The notes: generated from the sequence alone by a model not told the origin. A stretch of 15,750 nt of DNA from Bacteroidota bacterium (GCA_009936675.1 JAACDY010000194.1:1-15750), one strand, 5' to 3'; positions 1 to 7,683 are shown, counted from the first letter of the stretch. Numbers and translations are program-made.

Positions 1-1022
1 ACGGTGCTGTCGGTCAAATCTCGCTGTAACCTTGAAATGGGTAGTTTTGTAGAAAAGAAGTTCAGCAGTGCATTGGCGATTCCCAAATTGCCTTCGGCAT
101 TTTCAAAATCGATGGGATTCACCTTGTGAGGCATAGCCGAGGAACCGACCTCATTCTCTTTGATAACTTGCTTGAAGTAATCCATTGAGATATAAGTCCA
201 AATGTCTCTGTTAAAGTCAATGAAAATTGTATTGATCCTTTTGAGAGCATCACAAAGGGCTGCGATACTGTCGTAGTGTTCGATTTGAGTGGTTGGAAAA
301 GAATAATCTAGGCCCAATTGTTCTTCGACGAATTTTTTTCCAAAGTTTTTCCAATTGATTTCGGAGTAGGCGACTTGGTGTGCATTAAAGTTACCTGTAG
401 CCCCAGCAAATTTTGCGGCATTTTGCACTTGCATCAAGCTGGCTTTTTGGATTTCCAAGCGATGTGAAAAAACGGTAATCTCCTTACCCAGCAGGGTAGG
501 TGAGGCCGGTTGACCATGTGTTCTGGACAACATGGGAATGTTGGTACAGGTTTCTGAGAGTTCTGACAAGGCCTCCAAAACTTCTTCTAAATTTGGAAGA
601 TATATTTTGTGAAGGGCTTCCTTTATTGACAAAGGAATGGCAGTGTTGTTGATGTCTTGGGAGGTCAACCCAAAATGAATGAATTCTTTGTATTTGCCCA
701 AGTCCAACTTATCGAATTCTTTTTTGATAAAGTATTCAACGGCTTTAACGTCATGGTTGGTGGTTTTTTCAATATCCTTAATTTCCTTAGCGTCTTCCTC
801 CGAAAAGTGTTTGTAAATACTTCGTAAATCTTCAAAAACACTTTTATTAAGCTGTTCCAACTGGGGAAGTGGGATTTCGCAAAGTGCGATAAAATACTCA
901 ATTTCCACCCTTACCCTGTATTGGATCAAAGCTTCTTCAGAGAAGTATTTGGATAAACTTTTGGTCTTCCCGCGATAGCGACCGTCTATCGGTGAAATGG
1001 CATTAAGTGGACTGAGTTTCAT
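1..1022 (-). CDS. purB: Adenylosuccinate lyase PurB, 3'-truncated by the window edge
   Basis: PurB catalyses two steps of purine synthesis in the cytosol: it removes fumarate from SAICAR and from adenylosuccinate (giving AMP). About 340 N-terminal residues are visible; the C-terminal quarter lies beyond position 1. It begins MKLSPLNAISPIDGRYRGK, a typical PurB start, at ATG 1022. Visible motifs are TTNHDVKA (near residue 90), HFGLTSQDINNTA, SRTHGQPASPT (His near 169, the general-acid histidine region) and the fumarase/lyase superfamily signature GSSAMPHKVNP starting near residue 293, whose Ser294/Ser295 fit the catalytic serine of the mobile loop (Ser295 in E. coli PurB). Length and motifs suggest the E. 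coli-like PurB class. It follows a helical hypothetical gene by 55 bp on the same strand. That gap holds a near-match to a Bacteroidota -7 element (TATCTTTA, 1047 to 1040) without an obvious -33, so it may be co-transcribed. The family call is secure; the completeness of the gene cannot be judged here. Confidence 0.97.
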   Translation of the reverse strand, partial: MKLSPLNAISPIDGRYRGKTKSLSKYFSEEALIQYRVRVEIEYFIALCEIPLPQLEQLNKSVFEDLRSIYKHFSEEDAKEIKDIEKTTNHDVKAVEYFIKKEFDKLDLGKYKEFIHFGLTSQDINNTAIPLSIKEALHKIYLPNLEEVLEALSELSETCTNIPMLSRTHGQPASPTLLGKEITVFSHRLEIQKASLMQVQNAAKFAGATGNFNAHQVAYSEINWKNFGKKFVEEQLGLDYSFPTTQIEHYDSIAALCDALKRINTIFIDFNRDIWTYISMDYFKQVIKENEVGSSAMPHKVNPIDFENAEGNLGIANALLNFFSTKLPISRLQRDLTDST

Positions 1023-1077
1023 ATTGCTGTTAATGGGTGTAAAGATAAAGTTTCTTCCGCTAAACTGAGTTTAAAAT

Positions 1078-1602
1078 TCATGAGATTTGTCTTACTGCCG
1101 CTCTAAACCCAGGACTGCTGTTGGGTAGATTTTTCTCGACAAAGGCTTGCATTTCCTCCTCTATCCATGCTTGGTGTTTTCTAAAAAAGTGTAAGGTTTT
1201 TAATGCAAAACACAATGGGGCTAGTTGTTTAAAGGTCAACAAATAGCTAAAACAAATATCTATAATGAGGTCAATCTTTTGAGTTGATAGAAGCTTTCTT
1301 CTATCTTCATTTCTAAAATAATAATAGAGAATTTTAGCCATCGCCCTTTTTTTACTTTCATTGGTTTGTTGCTTTGCTCTCTTTAGAAATATTATTAGAT
1401 GGGAGTCCAAACAGCTGAGTTTTTCTATAACGTATTTTTCCAATATCCAAGATGCAAGAATATTTTCTCTTTTTTCTTGGGGAGTACAAGTCAGCTCCAA
1501 AAGGGAAGGGAAGAATTCTGGATGTTGATTGATAAAAGCCCCTCCCTGTTCACGGCTAGCTATTGAGGAATGGTGGGTTAGAAGAATTTCCTTTAAATCC
1601 AC
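1078..1602 (-). CDS. Conserved helical hypothetical protein upstream of purB
   Basis: A 174-residue cytoplasmic protein with no signal peptide and no membrane segment. The sequence is almost wholly helix-forming: leucine-, lysine- and glutamate-rich amphipathic stretches such as NILASWILEKYVIEKLSCL, the KKRAMAKILYYYF region and FKQLAPLCFALKTLHFF, with a short conserved-looking end (SPGFRAAVRQI). The pattern resembles stacked HEAT/ARM-like helical hairpins. From memory, Flavobacteriia often carry a protein of about 180-190 residues with this layout directly before purB, sometimes labelled adenylosuccinate lyase only because of its position; it has none of the lyase motifs. The start is a GTG (1602-1600), placed 2 bp after the stop of the upstream secreted-protein gene, so the two are probably translated from one message. 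No catalytic motif is visible, and a scaffold or protein-binding role is only a guess from the fold. Confidence 0.8.
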   Translation of the reverse strand: MDLKEILLTHHSSIASREQGGAFINQHPEFFPSLLELTCTPQEKRENILASWILEKYVIEKLSCLDSHLIIFLKRAKQQTNESKKRAMAKILYYYFRNEDRRKLLSTQKIDLIIDICFSYLLTFKQLAPLCFALKTLHFFRKHQAWIEEEMQAFVEKNLPNSSPGFRAAVRQIS

Positions 1603-1604
1603 AA

Positions 1605-2369
1605 TTACATTTGCAAAACACGGTATTCTTCATAACATCCACTGATGGCCTCAAGGATTTGTAAATCATTGGACTCTTTGATAAAAGTATCTGAATAATT
1701 GCAATTTCGAAGAATCTCATCGAGATCCAAGCGATCTAGATTTAATAATTGGGTGATGATCTCACGATCAAATTTTGAAGCCAAAAGATTTTTTAGTTCA
1801 TCATTCTCTCTCATTTTCTTTAATTTCTGCATCTGAACTCCTTTTTTACCAAAAAGGTTGTGTAAAAAATCAGCGGGATTGAAAATTGCAGCAAAAGTTT
1901 TGGTGATGGCTCCTGGGTTTCTATTTCCTCCTTCATATCCCGCACTGGGTAGACCGGGAATCCTATATCTACCAGCAGAGTTGATGGGTACATTTCTTAC
2001 ATCGATATCCAAATAACCGGTCAATTGATAGGGGCGGAGTATAATCTCTTCCAATGCATAGGCCAATTGTGTGATTTTAAACTTGGAATTCTCAAACTTA
2101 ATCATGTCTTGGGTCACTGTAATTTTCAGTGATTTATAGCCCAAATAAGAAAAATAGAGGGTGTCATTGGTTTGGACACGAATTTCAAAATTCCCTTTAT
2201 TATCTGTGGTCGTGCCCTCCACCAAGTTCAGATTGAGAACGTGCACACTTTCCATTGGGAATCCTGTAGCGTCATTTTCCACAACACCTTTGAGGTATTG
2301 TATTTGTTCTTGACCCATCACCGTCATTCCATGAATGAAGCATAAAAAAATCACAAGTCTTTTTATCAT
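1605..2369 (-). CDS. Secreted CarboxypepD_reg-like domain protein
   Basis: A 254-residue protein with an N-terminal signal peptide (MIKRLVIFLCFIHGMTVMGQ, cleavage probably near residue 20). Residues about 24-110 form a carboxypeptidase-D-regulatory-like beta-sandwich: LKGVVENDATGFPMESVHV, then NKGNFEIRV, then LYFSYLGYKSLKI. This is the usual Bacteroidota order of G-V-V/D, P-hydrophobic, T-D-x-x-G-x-F and F-S-Y-L-G-Y/F motifs. In TonB-dependent receptors this domain precedes a plug and barrel, but here neither follows. Instead there is a unique basic region of about 140 residues containing GRYRIPGLPSAGYEGGNRNP and a charged helical stretch (QKLKKMRENDELKNLL), ending in a small Cys-containing segment. 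It is likely periplasmic or attached to the inner face of the outer membrane. It lies 61 bp after rdgB and 2 bp before the helical hypothetical gene. The domain call is good; its ligand and function are unknown. Confidence 0.85.
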   Translation of the reverse strand: MIKRLVIFLCFIHGMTVMGQEQIQYLKGVVENDATGFPMESVHVLNLNLVEGTTTDNKGNFEIRVQTNDTLYFSYLGYKSLKITVTQDMIKFENSKFKITQLAYALEEIILRPYQLTGYLDIDVRNVPINSAGRYRIPGLPSAGYEGGNRNPGAITKTFAAIFNPADFLHNLFGKKGVQMQKLKKMRENDELKNLLASKFDREIITQLLNLDRLDLDEILRNCNYSDTFIKESNDLQILEAISGCYEEYRVLQM

Positions 2370-2430
2370 CTTTGAATATACATTGGCATATTAAAGATTA
2401 AAATTAACAAATTAGAAATCAAATTGAATT

Positions 2431-3003
2431 TTAACGTTTTAGAAATTCTACTAATTTTTCAAAAGCCCTCGAACGATGGCTTATTTTGTTTTTTTCGTAC
2501 AGTGTCAGTTGAGCAAAAGTGAGTGGTTGTTTTTCGGGTATAAAAATGGGATCATAGCCAAAACCGTTTTGACCCAAGGGGCTGTTCGAAATTTCTCCCT
2601 TGATGATCCCCTCAAACAGATATTCAGTTCCTCCAACTATCAGTGCAATGACAGTCCTGAACTGTGCCTGACGATCAGTGATTCCTTTCATTTCTCTCAA
2701 AATTTTTTGGGTATTGTCTTCAGCATTTCTATGATTTCCGGCATATCTTGCTGAAAACACTCCGGGTTTTCCTCCCAAGGCAGAGACCTCCAAGCCACTA
2801 TCGTCTGCAAAACAATCTTTTTTAAAAGTATTGAATATCGTCCTGGCTTTGATCAATGCATTTTCCTCAAGTGTTAAGCCTGTTTCTTCAATTTCGGAAT
2901 CGTAGTTTAGGTCGGTTAGACTTTTGAGCATATAACTAGATGGCAGAAGTTTATGAATTTCTATTAGTTTGTTATTATTGTGGGTTCCAAAGATAAGTTC
3001 CAT
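2431..3003 (-). CDS. rdgB: Non-canonical purine NTP pyrophosphatase (RdgB/HAM1 family)
   Basis: This 190-residue enzyme hydrolyses ITP, dITP and XTP to monophosphates plus pyrophosphate, keeping deaminated purines out of DNA and RNA. With the start at ATG 3003 the protein opens MELIFGTHNNNKL, the family's substrate-binding T/S-x-N-x-x-K motif at residues 7-12. Other hallmarks are EETGLTLEENALIKA (about 39-53), FADDSGLEV (65-73, metal-binding acids), GVFSARYAG (81-89), GFGYDPIF (147-154) and KNKISHRSRA (171-180). An in-frame ATG at 3030 would add nine residues (MNPTITNSF) that do not match the family and would overlap the end of rlmH by 23 bp. The 3003 start leaves a 4-bp gap and is preferred. 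It is co-directional with and closely follows rlmH, so probably shares its transcript. Confidence 0.96.
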   Translation of the reverse strand: MELIFGTHNNNKLIEIHKLLPSSYMLKSLTDLNYDSEIEETGLTLEENALIKARTIFNTFKKDCFADDSGLEVSALGGKPGVFSARYAGNHRNAEDNTQKILREMKGITDRQAQFRTVIALIVGGTEYLFEGIIKGEISNSPLGQNGFGYDPIFIPEKQPLTFAQLTLYEKNKISHRSRAFEKLVEFLKR

Positions 3004-3007
3004 AAAG

Positions 3008-3481
3008 CTATTTGTGATGGTAGGGTTCATTGTTCAATAGGGTGTTGGCTCTGTAAAGTTGTTCTAAGAAAAAAACCCGAATCATTTGATGAGAAAATGT
3101 CATGCTGGACAATGCAATTTTTTCTTGACCTCTGGCATACATTTCTTCAGAAAATCCATAGGGTCCTCCTACGATAAAGACCATTCTTTTATGAGATCCA
3201 GACCTTCTGGTATTGATGTATTGAGAAAAGCCAATGGAATCAATTGTCTTGCCTTTTTCATCGAGAAGAATCACCCAATCTCCTGCTTTTAGTTTCTCAA
3301 GGATCAACGCACCTTCTTTTTGTTTTTGAATTTTTTCACTCATTTTCCCTTTGTTTTTAAGCTCGGGGACAACTTGAATATCCAAACGGTGGTATCTATT
3401 GATACGTTTGGTATAGTCTTCCATCAAAGAGATCATTCTGGAGTCGTTGGTTTTTCCGACCAAAACCAGTAGTGTATGCAT
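3008..3481 (-). CDS. rlmH: 23S rRNA (pseudouridine1915-N3)-methyltransferase RlmH
   Basis: RlmH is a SPOUT-class methyltransferase that uses S-adenosylmethionine to methylate N3 of pseudouridine 1915 in helix 69 of 23S rRNA, at the subunit interface of assembled 70S ribosomes. The 157-residue length equals the family norm. Seen in the sequence are the N-terminal strand MHTLLVLVGKT, DWVILLDEKGK (about 68-78), the SAM-binding trefoil-knot loop FIVGGPYGFS (102-111), SSMTFSHQMIRVFFLEQLYRA (about 125-145) and the conserved C-terminal tail NEPYHHK, which takes part in substrate and dimer contacts. It is divergent from the YihY-like gene across a 57-bp spacer and leads the rlmH-rdgB pair. A TAAATTTG sequence on the minus strand (3493 to 3486) resembles a -7 element but sits only 5 bp before the ATG, so its role is uncertain. 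Confidence 0.97.
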   Translation of the reverse strand: MHTLLVLVGKTNDSRMISLMEDYTKRINRYHRLDIQVVPELKNKGKMSEKIQKQKEGALILEKLKAGDWVILLDEKGKTIDSIGFSQYINTRRSGSHKRMVFIVGGPYGFSEEMYARGQEKIALSSMTFSHQMIRVFFLEQLYRANTLLNNEPYHHK

Positions 3482-3514
3482 CTGACAAATTTACAAACAC
3501 AATTAGATTTGTTT

Positions 3515-3522
3515 TATCTTTG
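3515..3522 (+). promoter_or_regulatory. Candidate Bacteroidota -7 promoter element for the YihY-like gene
   Basis: TATCTTTG matches the TAnnTTTG consensus of the Bacteroidota housekeeping sigma factor exactly. It lies 16 bp before the TTG start codon, which would give a very short 5' leader. No convincing TTG -33 element is seen about 18-21 bp upstream, so this is a tentative call based on one half of the consensus. Confidence 0.35.
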
Positions 3523-3538
3523 ATCAAAGGAAATTTTT

Positions 3539-4453
3539 TTGAAAGAAAAATTAAAAAAAATACCCATTGTCAAAAATTTGGTTGGGTTCTTGGAAGCCAT
3601 AAAAATTCCAGGGTACAGAGGCTTTTCTTTTTACGATCTTGCCGAGATGTACGTTTCGGGGATAGTAAAAGGTGCATTGTCCTCACGTGCAGGAAGTATT
3701 TCTTTCAGCTTTTTTATGGCTCTGTTTCCTTTTTTGCTTTTTATCCTGAATCTGATTGCCTTTATTCCCATTGAGAATTTTGACGGCATTCTTTTTGATT
3801 TTATTGAACTGTTGCTGCCTCAGGAAAGTCAGATTTTTTTTACAGATATTTTTAATGACATACGCCAAAAACAGCGCGCAGGGCTTCTGTCATCGGTGTT
3901 TCTATTATCTGTTTTTCTTACTGCAAACGGGGTGAGTTCCATTTTTTCAAGCTTTGAAGGATCCTATCACGTCGAACTTTCACGCTCATTCATTCGGCAA
4001 TATTTGTATTCTATGATGGTCGGTATTCTTTTGGCTGTATTGCTTTTGGGAGGGGTAATGGCTTTGGTGTTCTTTGAGATTTTTATTTTGAGCAATCTCG
4101 ATGAATTGATTCCCAGTGAAATCAATTGGATCAGAGTTGGGCAATTGTTTTTCTACACCATTTTGGTCTATATTTCGGTTGCGATTTTATATTATTTTGG
4201 AACCATAGAGGGTAAAAAAACCCGTTTTTTCTCCCCGGGTGCCTTGATGACTTGTTTGCTGATCCTAATGACAACTTATTTGTTTGGTGTTTATATTGAA
4301 AATTTCTCCCAATACAATCAACTTTATGGTTCGATAGGAGCGTTGTTGATTTTTTTATTTTACATCTGGCTCAACTCGAGTGTATTGCTGCTTGGTTTTG
4401 AGTTGAACGCAACCTTAAATCGACTCAAAAATACCGATCAAGTGCCTTCTTGA
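3539..4453 (+). CDS. YihY/BrkB (virulence factor BrkB) family inner-membrane protein
   Basis: A 304-residue polytopic membrane protein of the YihY/UPF0761 family, formerly confused with RNase BN. A cytoplasmic basic N-terminus of about 50 residues is followed by roughly six hydrophobic segments near residues 54-77, 115-136, 155-183, 198-220, 234-255 and 264-288. Family features are RAGSISFSFFMALFPF (near 50-64), the FLTANGVSSIF loop, and the last segment YGSIGALLIFLFYIWL with following LLLGFELNA. The molecular function of the family is not settled; transport or export roles have been suggested. The start is TTG (3539). An in-frame stop TGA at 3521 and no upstream ATG or GTG leave few choices, and AAGGA at 3528-3532 gives a Shine-Dalgarno-like site at suitable spacing. 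priA follows 27 bp downstream on the same strand. Confidence 0.92.
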   Translation: MKEKLKKIPIVKNLVGFLEAIKIPGYRGFSFYDLAEMYVSGIVKGALSSRAGSISFSFFMALFPFLLFILNLIAFIPIENFDGILFDFIELLLPQESQIFFTDIFNDIRQKQRAGLLSSVFLLSVFLTANGVSSIFSSFEGSYHVELSRSFIRQYLYSMMVGILLAVLLLGGVMALVFFEIFILSNLDELIPSEINWIRVGQLFFYTILVYISVAILYYFGTIEGKKTRFFSPGALMTCLLILMTTYLFGVYIENFSQYNQLYGSIGALLIFLFYIWLNSSVLLLGFELNATLNRLKNTDQVPS

Positions 4454-4480
4454 TATTGAGCAAAGTTGTACTTTTAAACA

Positions 4481-6931
4481 ATGCAGTATTTCGCAGATGT
4501 TCTTCTTCCTTTAGCACTTGGTGAACCCTATACTTATGCGGTTACCACAGAAGATTATGCCACCTTAGCGCCAGGTTTTCGAGTTGCAGTTTCTTTTGGT
4601 AAATCAAAGGTTTACTCCGCAGTTGTGGTAAAACTTCACGATCAAGCTCCCCAAAGATATACTCCTAAATTCATTGAACTGATCCTTGAGAAATCCCCTA
4701 GTGTCACTCCAAAGCAGCTTGAATTTTGGTATTGGTTATCGGACTACTATCAAAGTAAGTTGGGGGATATTCTTCGAGCTGCACTGCCTGCTACTTTTCT
4801 GTTGGAAAGTGAGACCATTGTGATCAAAAAAGATATCTCGGAAGCGGAAAAAAGCACACTGAGTGATGACGCCTTCTTGGTTTATGAAGCCCTAGAGGTC
4901 AAAGCTTTGAGCATCAAAGAAATCATTGAGATTCTAGGTAAGAAAAGTGTATTGGGACTGTTGCAGGATTTGTTTTCTAAAGGAGTAGTGGACATTCATC
5001 AAAAACTGAGTGAAAAATACAAACCCAAACTTGTCAGATATGTTCGATTATCCCAAACGATTTTGGAAACCCATAAGCTAGAGGAGGTTTTTGAAGCACT
5101 TAAAAATGCTACCAAACAAAAGCAATTGCTGATGGGAATTTTTGACCAAAATCCCAAAGGTGATGAATGGAAAAAATCCAAAGACTTGCTGGATAAAAGT
5201 AATTCTACCCCAGCGGCCCTCAGGACGCTGATCAGCAAAGGAATTATGGAAGAGCAGTCTTTTCGGGAGGATCGTTTGCTTTACGATTTCAAAAAACAAG
5301 ATCAAAAAAGAGCTTTGTCCGATGCTCAACAAATTGCCCTAAACGAAATCAACAATACTTTCGAGGAAAAATCCGTGGTTTTGTTTCAAGGGGTAACAGG
5401 TTCCGGGAAGACCGAGGTTTATATAGAATTGATTGCCCAGGCCATTACAAAGGGCAAGCAGGTTTTATATCTCTTGCCTGAGATTTCGTTAACCCCACAA
5501 ATGGTTCAAAGATTACAAGCGCGATTTGGCTCTGAGGTAACCGTATATCATTCCAAATTCTCTGTTCATGAGCGGACTGAAGTCTGGAATAACATCCTTG
5601 AAAACAATCCCAACGCTAAAATCATAGTAGGAACCCGCTCTGCACTTTTTCTTCCCTTTCATCAACTGGGTTTGGTGATCGTAGATGAGGAACATGAGTT
5701 GTCTTACAAACAGTTTGACCCCTCTCCTCGATACCATGCTAGAGACAGTGCTGTTGTATTGGCAGGAATGTATCAAGCCAAAGTTATATTGGGTTCAGCA
5801 ACACCGGCTTTGGAAAGTTCATTCAACAGATTATCGGGTAAATATGGTTGGGTTCAGCTTGGTGAAAGGTATGGTAAAGTAGCATTGCCTGAAATTAATA
5901 CCATCGATTTAAAATCAGCGTACAAGAAAAAGCAAATGAAGGGTGGTTTTTCTCAAACATTGATTCAAGAGATGGATCAAACACTAGCCATGGACAAACA
6001 AATTATATTGTTCCAGAATCAACGGGGTTATGCCCCAGTTATGGAGTGTCTGGATTGTGGTCATATGCCCCAATGCCATCAGTGTGACGTAACCCTTACC
6101 TATCATCAGTATTCGGATCAACTCAAGTGTCACTATTGTGATTATCAAATTGCGGTTCCCGAAAAGTGCCACGCCTGTGGACTTCCCAATCTTTCAACCA
6201 AGGGAATGGGTACTCAGCAAATACAAGAACAAGTGGCCACTCTTTTTCCCGATGTTAAGGTGGCAAGAATGGATTGGGATACCACCAGAGGGAAATGGGC
6301 TTTTGATAAGTTAATTCATTCTTTTGCCGCACAAGAAGTAAAGATTTTGGTGGGTACTCAAATGATTATTAAAGGCTTGGACTTTCAAAACGTTCATTTG
6401 GTCGGGGTTTTAAATGCCGATCATTTGATGAATTTTCCAGATTTTCGAGCACATGAAAGAACCTATCAAATGCTCAGTCAAGTGGCCGGTAGAGCAGGAA
6501 GAAAAGCACTAAGGGGAAAAGTTTTGATTCAAACCTACCAACCTCACCACCCCATTATTCAACAGGTGATAGAAGGGGATTATGATCAGATGCTCAATCG
6601 ACAATTGAAAGACAGAAAAGAATATCATTATCCCCCCTATAACAGACTCATCAGGATGGTGGTCAATCACAGTGATATGGAAACGGTCAAAAAAGCAAGT
6701 CAGTGGATTGTAAACGTATTGCTTCAATCGGATTACGGTCAAATACTGGGGCCTGTTTTTCCGCCAATAGCAAGAGTCAGAAACCGATATCGGATGCAAA
6801 TTTTAGTAAAAATTGAAGGCTCTCAGTCTCGGGATCGGGTAAAACAAATTATCAGAAAAACATTGGATCGTTTTGAATCAATTGCAATTTTCCGATCTTG
6901 TAAAGTCAATCTTGACGTTGATCCCTATTGA
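4481..6931 (+). CDS. priA: Primosomal protein N' / replication restart helicase PriA
   Basis: PriA recognises stalled or collapsed replication forks and reloads the replicative helicase through the primosome; it is a 3'-5' superfamily 2 DNA helicase. This 816-residue copy is full-length. It opens with the fork-DNA 3'-end-binding domain (YFADVLLPLALGEPYTYAV, FRVAVSFGKSKVYSAVV), followed by a winged-helix-like region with some lineage-specific sequence (about 110-260). The helicase core has Walker A GVTGSGKTEVY (304-314), LLPEISLTPQM, the DEEH box (402-405) and GSATPALESS. An eight-cysteine zinc module from C523 contains four C-x-x-C pairs (CLDC, CHQC, CHYC, CHAC). Later motifs are GTQMIIKGLDF and QVAGRAGR. 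The ATG at 4481 fits the usual N-terminus. Its stop overlaps the convergent LytTR gene by 7 bp. A near-match to a -7 element (TACTTTTA, 4469-4476) is too close to the ATG to be convincing, so expression probably comes from the yihY-like promoter. Confidence 0.98.
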   Translation: MQYFADVLLPLALGEPYTYAVTTEDYATLAPGFRVAVSFGKSKVYSAVVVKLHDQAPQRYTPKFIELILEKSPSVTPKQLEFWYWLSDYYQSKLGDILRAALPATFLLESETIVIKKDISEAEKSTLSDDAFLVYEALEVKALSIKEIIEILGKKSVLGLLQDLFSKGVVDIHQKLSEKYKPKLVRYVRLSQTILETHKLEEVFEALKNATKQKQLLMGIFDQNPKGDEWKKSKDLLDKSNSTPAALRTLISKGIMEEQSFREDRLLYDFKKQDQKRALSDAQQIALNEINNTFEEKSVVLFQGVTGSGKTEVYIELIAQAITKGKQVLYLLPEISLTPQMVQRLQARFGSEVTVYHSKFSVHERTEVWNNILENNPNAKIIVGTRSALFLPFHQLGLVIVDEEHELSYKQFDPSPRYHARDSAVVLAGMYQAKVILGSATPALESSFNRLSGKYGWVQLGERYGKVALPEINTIDLKSAYKKKQMKGGFSQTLIQEMDQTLAMDKQIILFQNQRGYAPVMECLDCGHMPQCHQCDVTLTYHQYSDQLKCHYCDYQIAVPEKCHACGLPNLSTKGMGTQQIQEQVATLFPDVKVARMDWDTTRGKWAFDKLIHSFAAQEVKILVGTQMIIKGLDFQNVHLVGVLNADHLMNFPDFRAHERTYQMLSQVAGRAGRKALRGKVLIQTYQPHHPIIQQVIEGDYDQMLNRQLKDRKEYHYPPYNRLIRMVVNHSDMETVKKASQWIVNVLLQSDYGQILGPVFPPIARVRNRYRMQILVKIEGSQSRDRVKQIIRKTLDRFESIAIFRSCKVNLDVDPY

Positions 6932-7623
6932 AAGTTGATAAAATTCTCTTTGAAAATTCTTTTTTGTTTGCGACTCAAGGGCAGTATTTCCCCATCGGTA
7001 TTTACATTTCGAGTGGTGTAGTTGATCACCTTTTTAAGGTTAACGATATACGATTTATGAATTCTAACAAATTGATTATCAGGGAGTTTATTTAAAAATG
7101 ATTTCATGGTGGAGAGCACCATATAGTTTCTGTTTTTGGTCACTACTTTCACATAATCTCCCATGGCCTCAATCCAACGGATGCTGTTGGCTTGGAGCTT
7201 TTCTGATTTGAAATTGCATTTAAAATGAACCATGTGTTCTTTCTTTTCTCGAATCAATTGTAAGCATTCCAATTTGTTGATGAGTCGATCAATTGAACTT
7301 TTGAATCGGTTATGAGTGACAGGTTTTAACATACAGTCTATGAAACCTCTTTCATAAGATTTGATCGCATCCATTGGGGTTTTGGTCAGAAAGATGATTT
7401 CTGTATCATCTTTGAGTTGTTCCACAAACTCGAAACCACTGTATACAGGCAGATCTGAGGAAACAATTACAAAATCAACTGCGTTGTAGTTCAAATATTC
7501 TTTTGCACGAACAGCATTAGAAAATTCAGCCATTAAATTGATATCGGGGAACTGCTTTAAAATTTGTAGAAAATGAAGGCGGTCAACGGGGTTGGAGTCA
7601 ATGTAGATGTACTTTAGTTTCAT
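6925..7623 (-). CDS. LytTR-family response regulator with a degenerate receiver domain
   Basis: A 232-residue DNA-binding regulator of LytT/AlgR layout. Residues 1 to about 115 form a CheY-like receiver: YIYIDSNPVD, AVDFVIVSSDLP, EIIFLTKTPMDA and GFIDCMLKPV. Residues about 130-232 form a LytTR DNA-binding domain, with IRWIEAMGDYVKVVT, YMVLSTMKSFLNKLP, FVRIHKSYIVNL and LPLSRKQKRIF. The conserved Thr80 and Lys100 of the receiver are present. However, the residue aligned with the phosphorylated Asp (pattern F-L-D-x-x-M-P) is Ser55 in I-V-S-S-D-L-P, and the acidic pocket D-D/E is D9-S10. Canonical phosphorylation is therefore doubtful unless the nearby Asp57 substitutes. No histidine kinase lies in the window, so it appears to be an orphan. 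A good promoter lies upstream (7683 to 7655), back to back with that of rpsF. The gene ends by overlapping priA, convergently, by 7 bp. Target genes are unknown. Confidence 0.93.
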   Translation of the reverse strand: MKLKYIYIDSNPVDRLHFLQILKQFPDINLMAEFSNAVRAKEYLNYNAVDFVIVSSDLPVYSGFEFVEQLKDDTEIIFLTKTPMDAIKSYERGFIDCMLKPVTHNRFKSSIDRLINKLECLQLIREKKEHMVHFKCNFKSEKLQANSIRWIEAMGDYVKVVTKNRNYMVLSTMKSFLNKLPDNQFVRIHKSYIVNLKKVINYTTRNVNTDGEILPLSRKQKRIFKENFINFQ

Positions 7624-7654
7624 AACGGGGCTAATTATTTACTATTAGTATTCT

Positions 7655-7683
7655 CAAATTTAAAAAAAAATCTTAAAAAACAA
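7655..7683 (-). promoter_or_regulatory. Bacteroidota-type promoter for the LytTR regulator gene
   Basis: On the minus strand a TTG (7683-7681) is followed after 18 bp by TAAATTTG (7662-7655), an exact fit to the TTG-N17-23-TAnnTTTG consensus. Transcription would start near 7649, leaving a leader of about 26 nt before the ATG at 7623. Confidence 0.6.

Noticed and set aside
665..901. Minus-strand 78-residue frame inside purB
   Set aside because: It is a different frame of purB, which is continuous with clear motifs on both sides of this stretch.
1078..1602. Naming the helical hypothetical protein as an adenylosuccinate lyase
   Set aside because: It has none of the lyase signatures and is far too short; the real purB is the next gene.
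2431..3030. Longer rdgB reading frame starting at 3030
   Set aside because: The extra nine residues do not match the RdgB N-terminus and would overlap rlmH by 23 bp; the ATG at 3003 gives the expected MELIFGTHNNNK start.
3486..3493. TAAATTTG on the minus strand as a promoter for rlmH
   Set aside because: It matches the -7 consensus, but it ends 5 bp before the ATG and has no -33 partner, so it would require a leaderless message. Left as uncertain.
4999..6799. Open frames opposite or out of frame with priA (for example 4999-5238, 5513-5776, 6509-6799)
   Set aside because: They lie wholly inside the well-supported priA frame and show no domain or translation signal.
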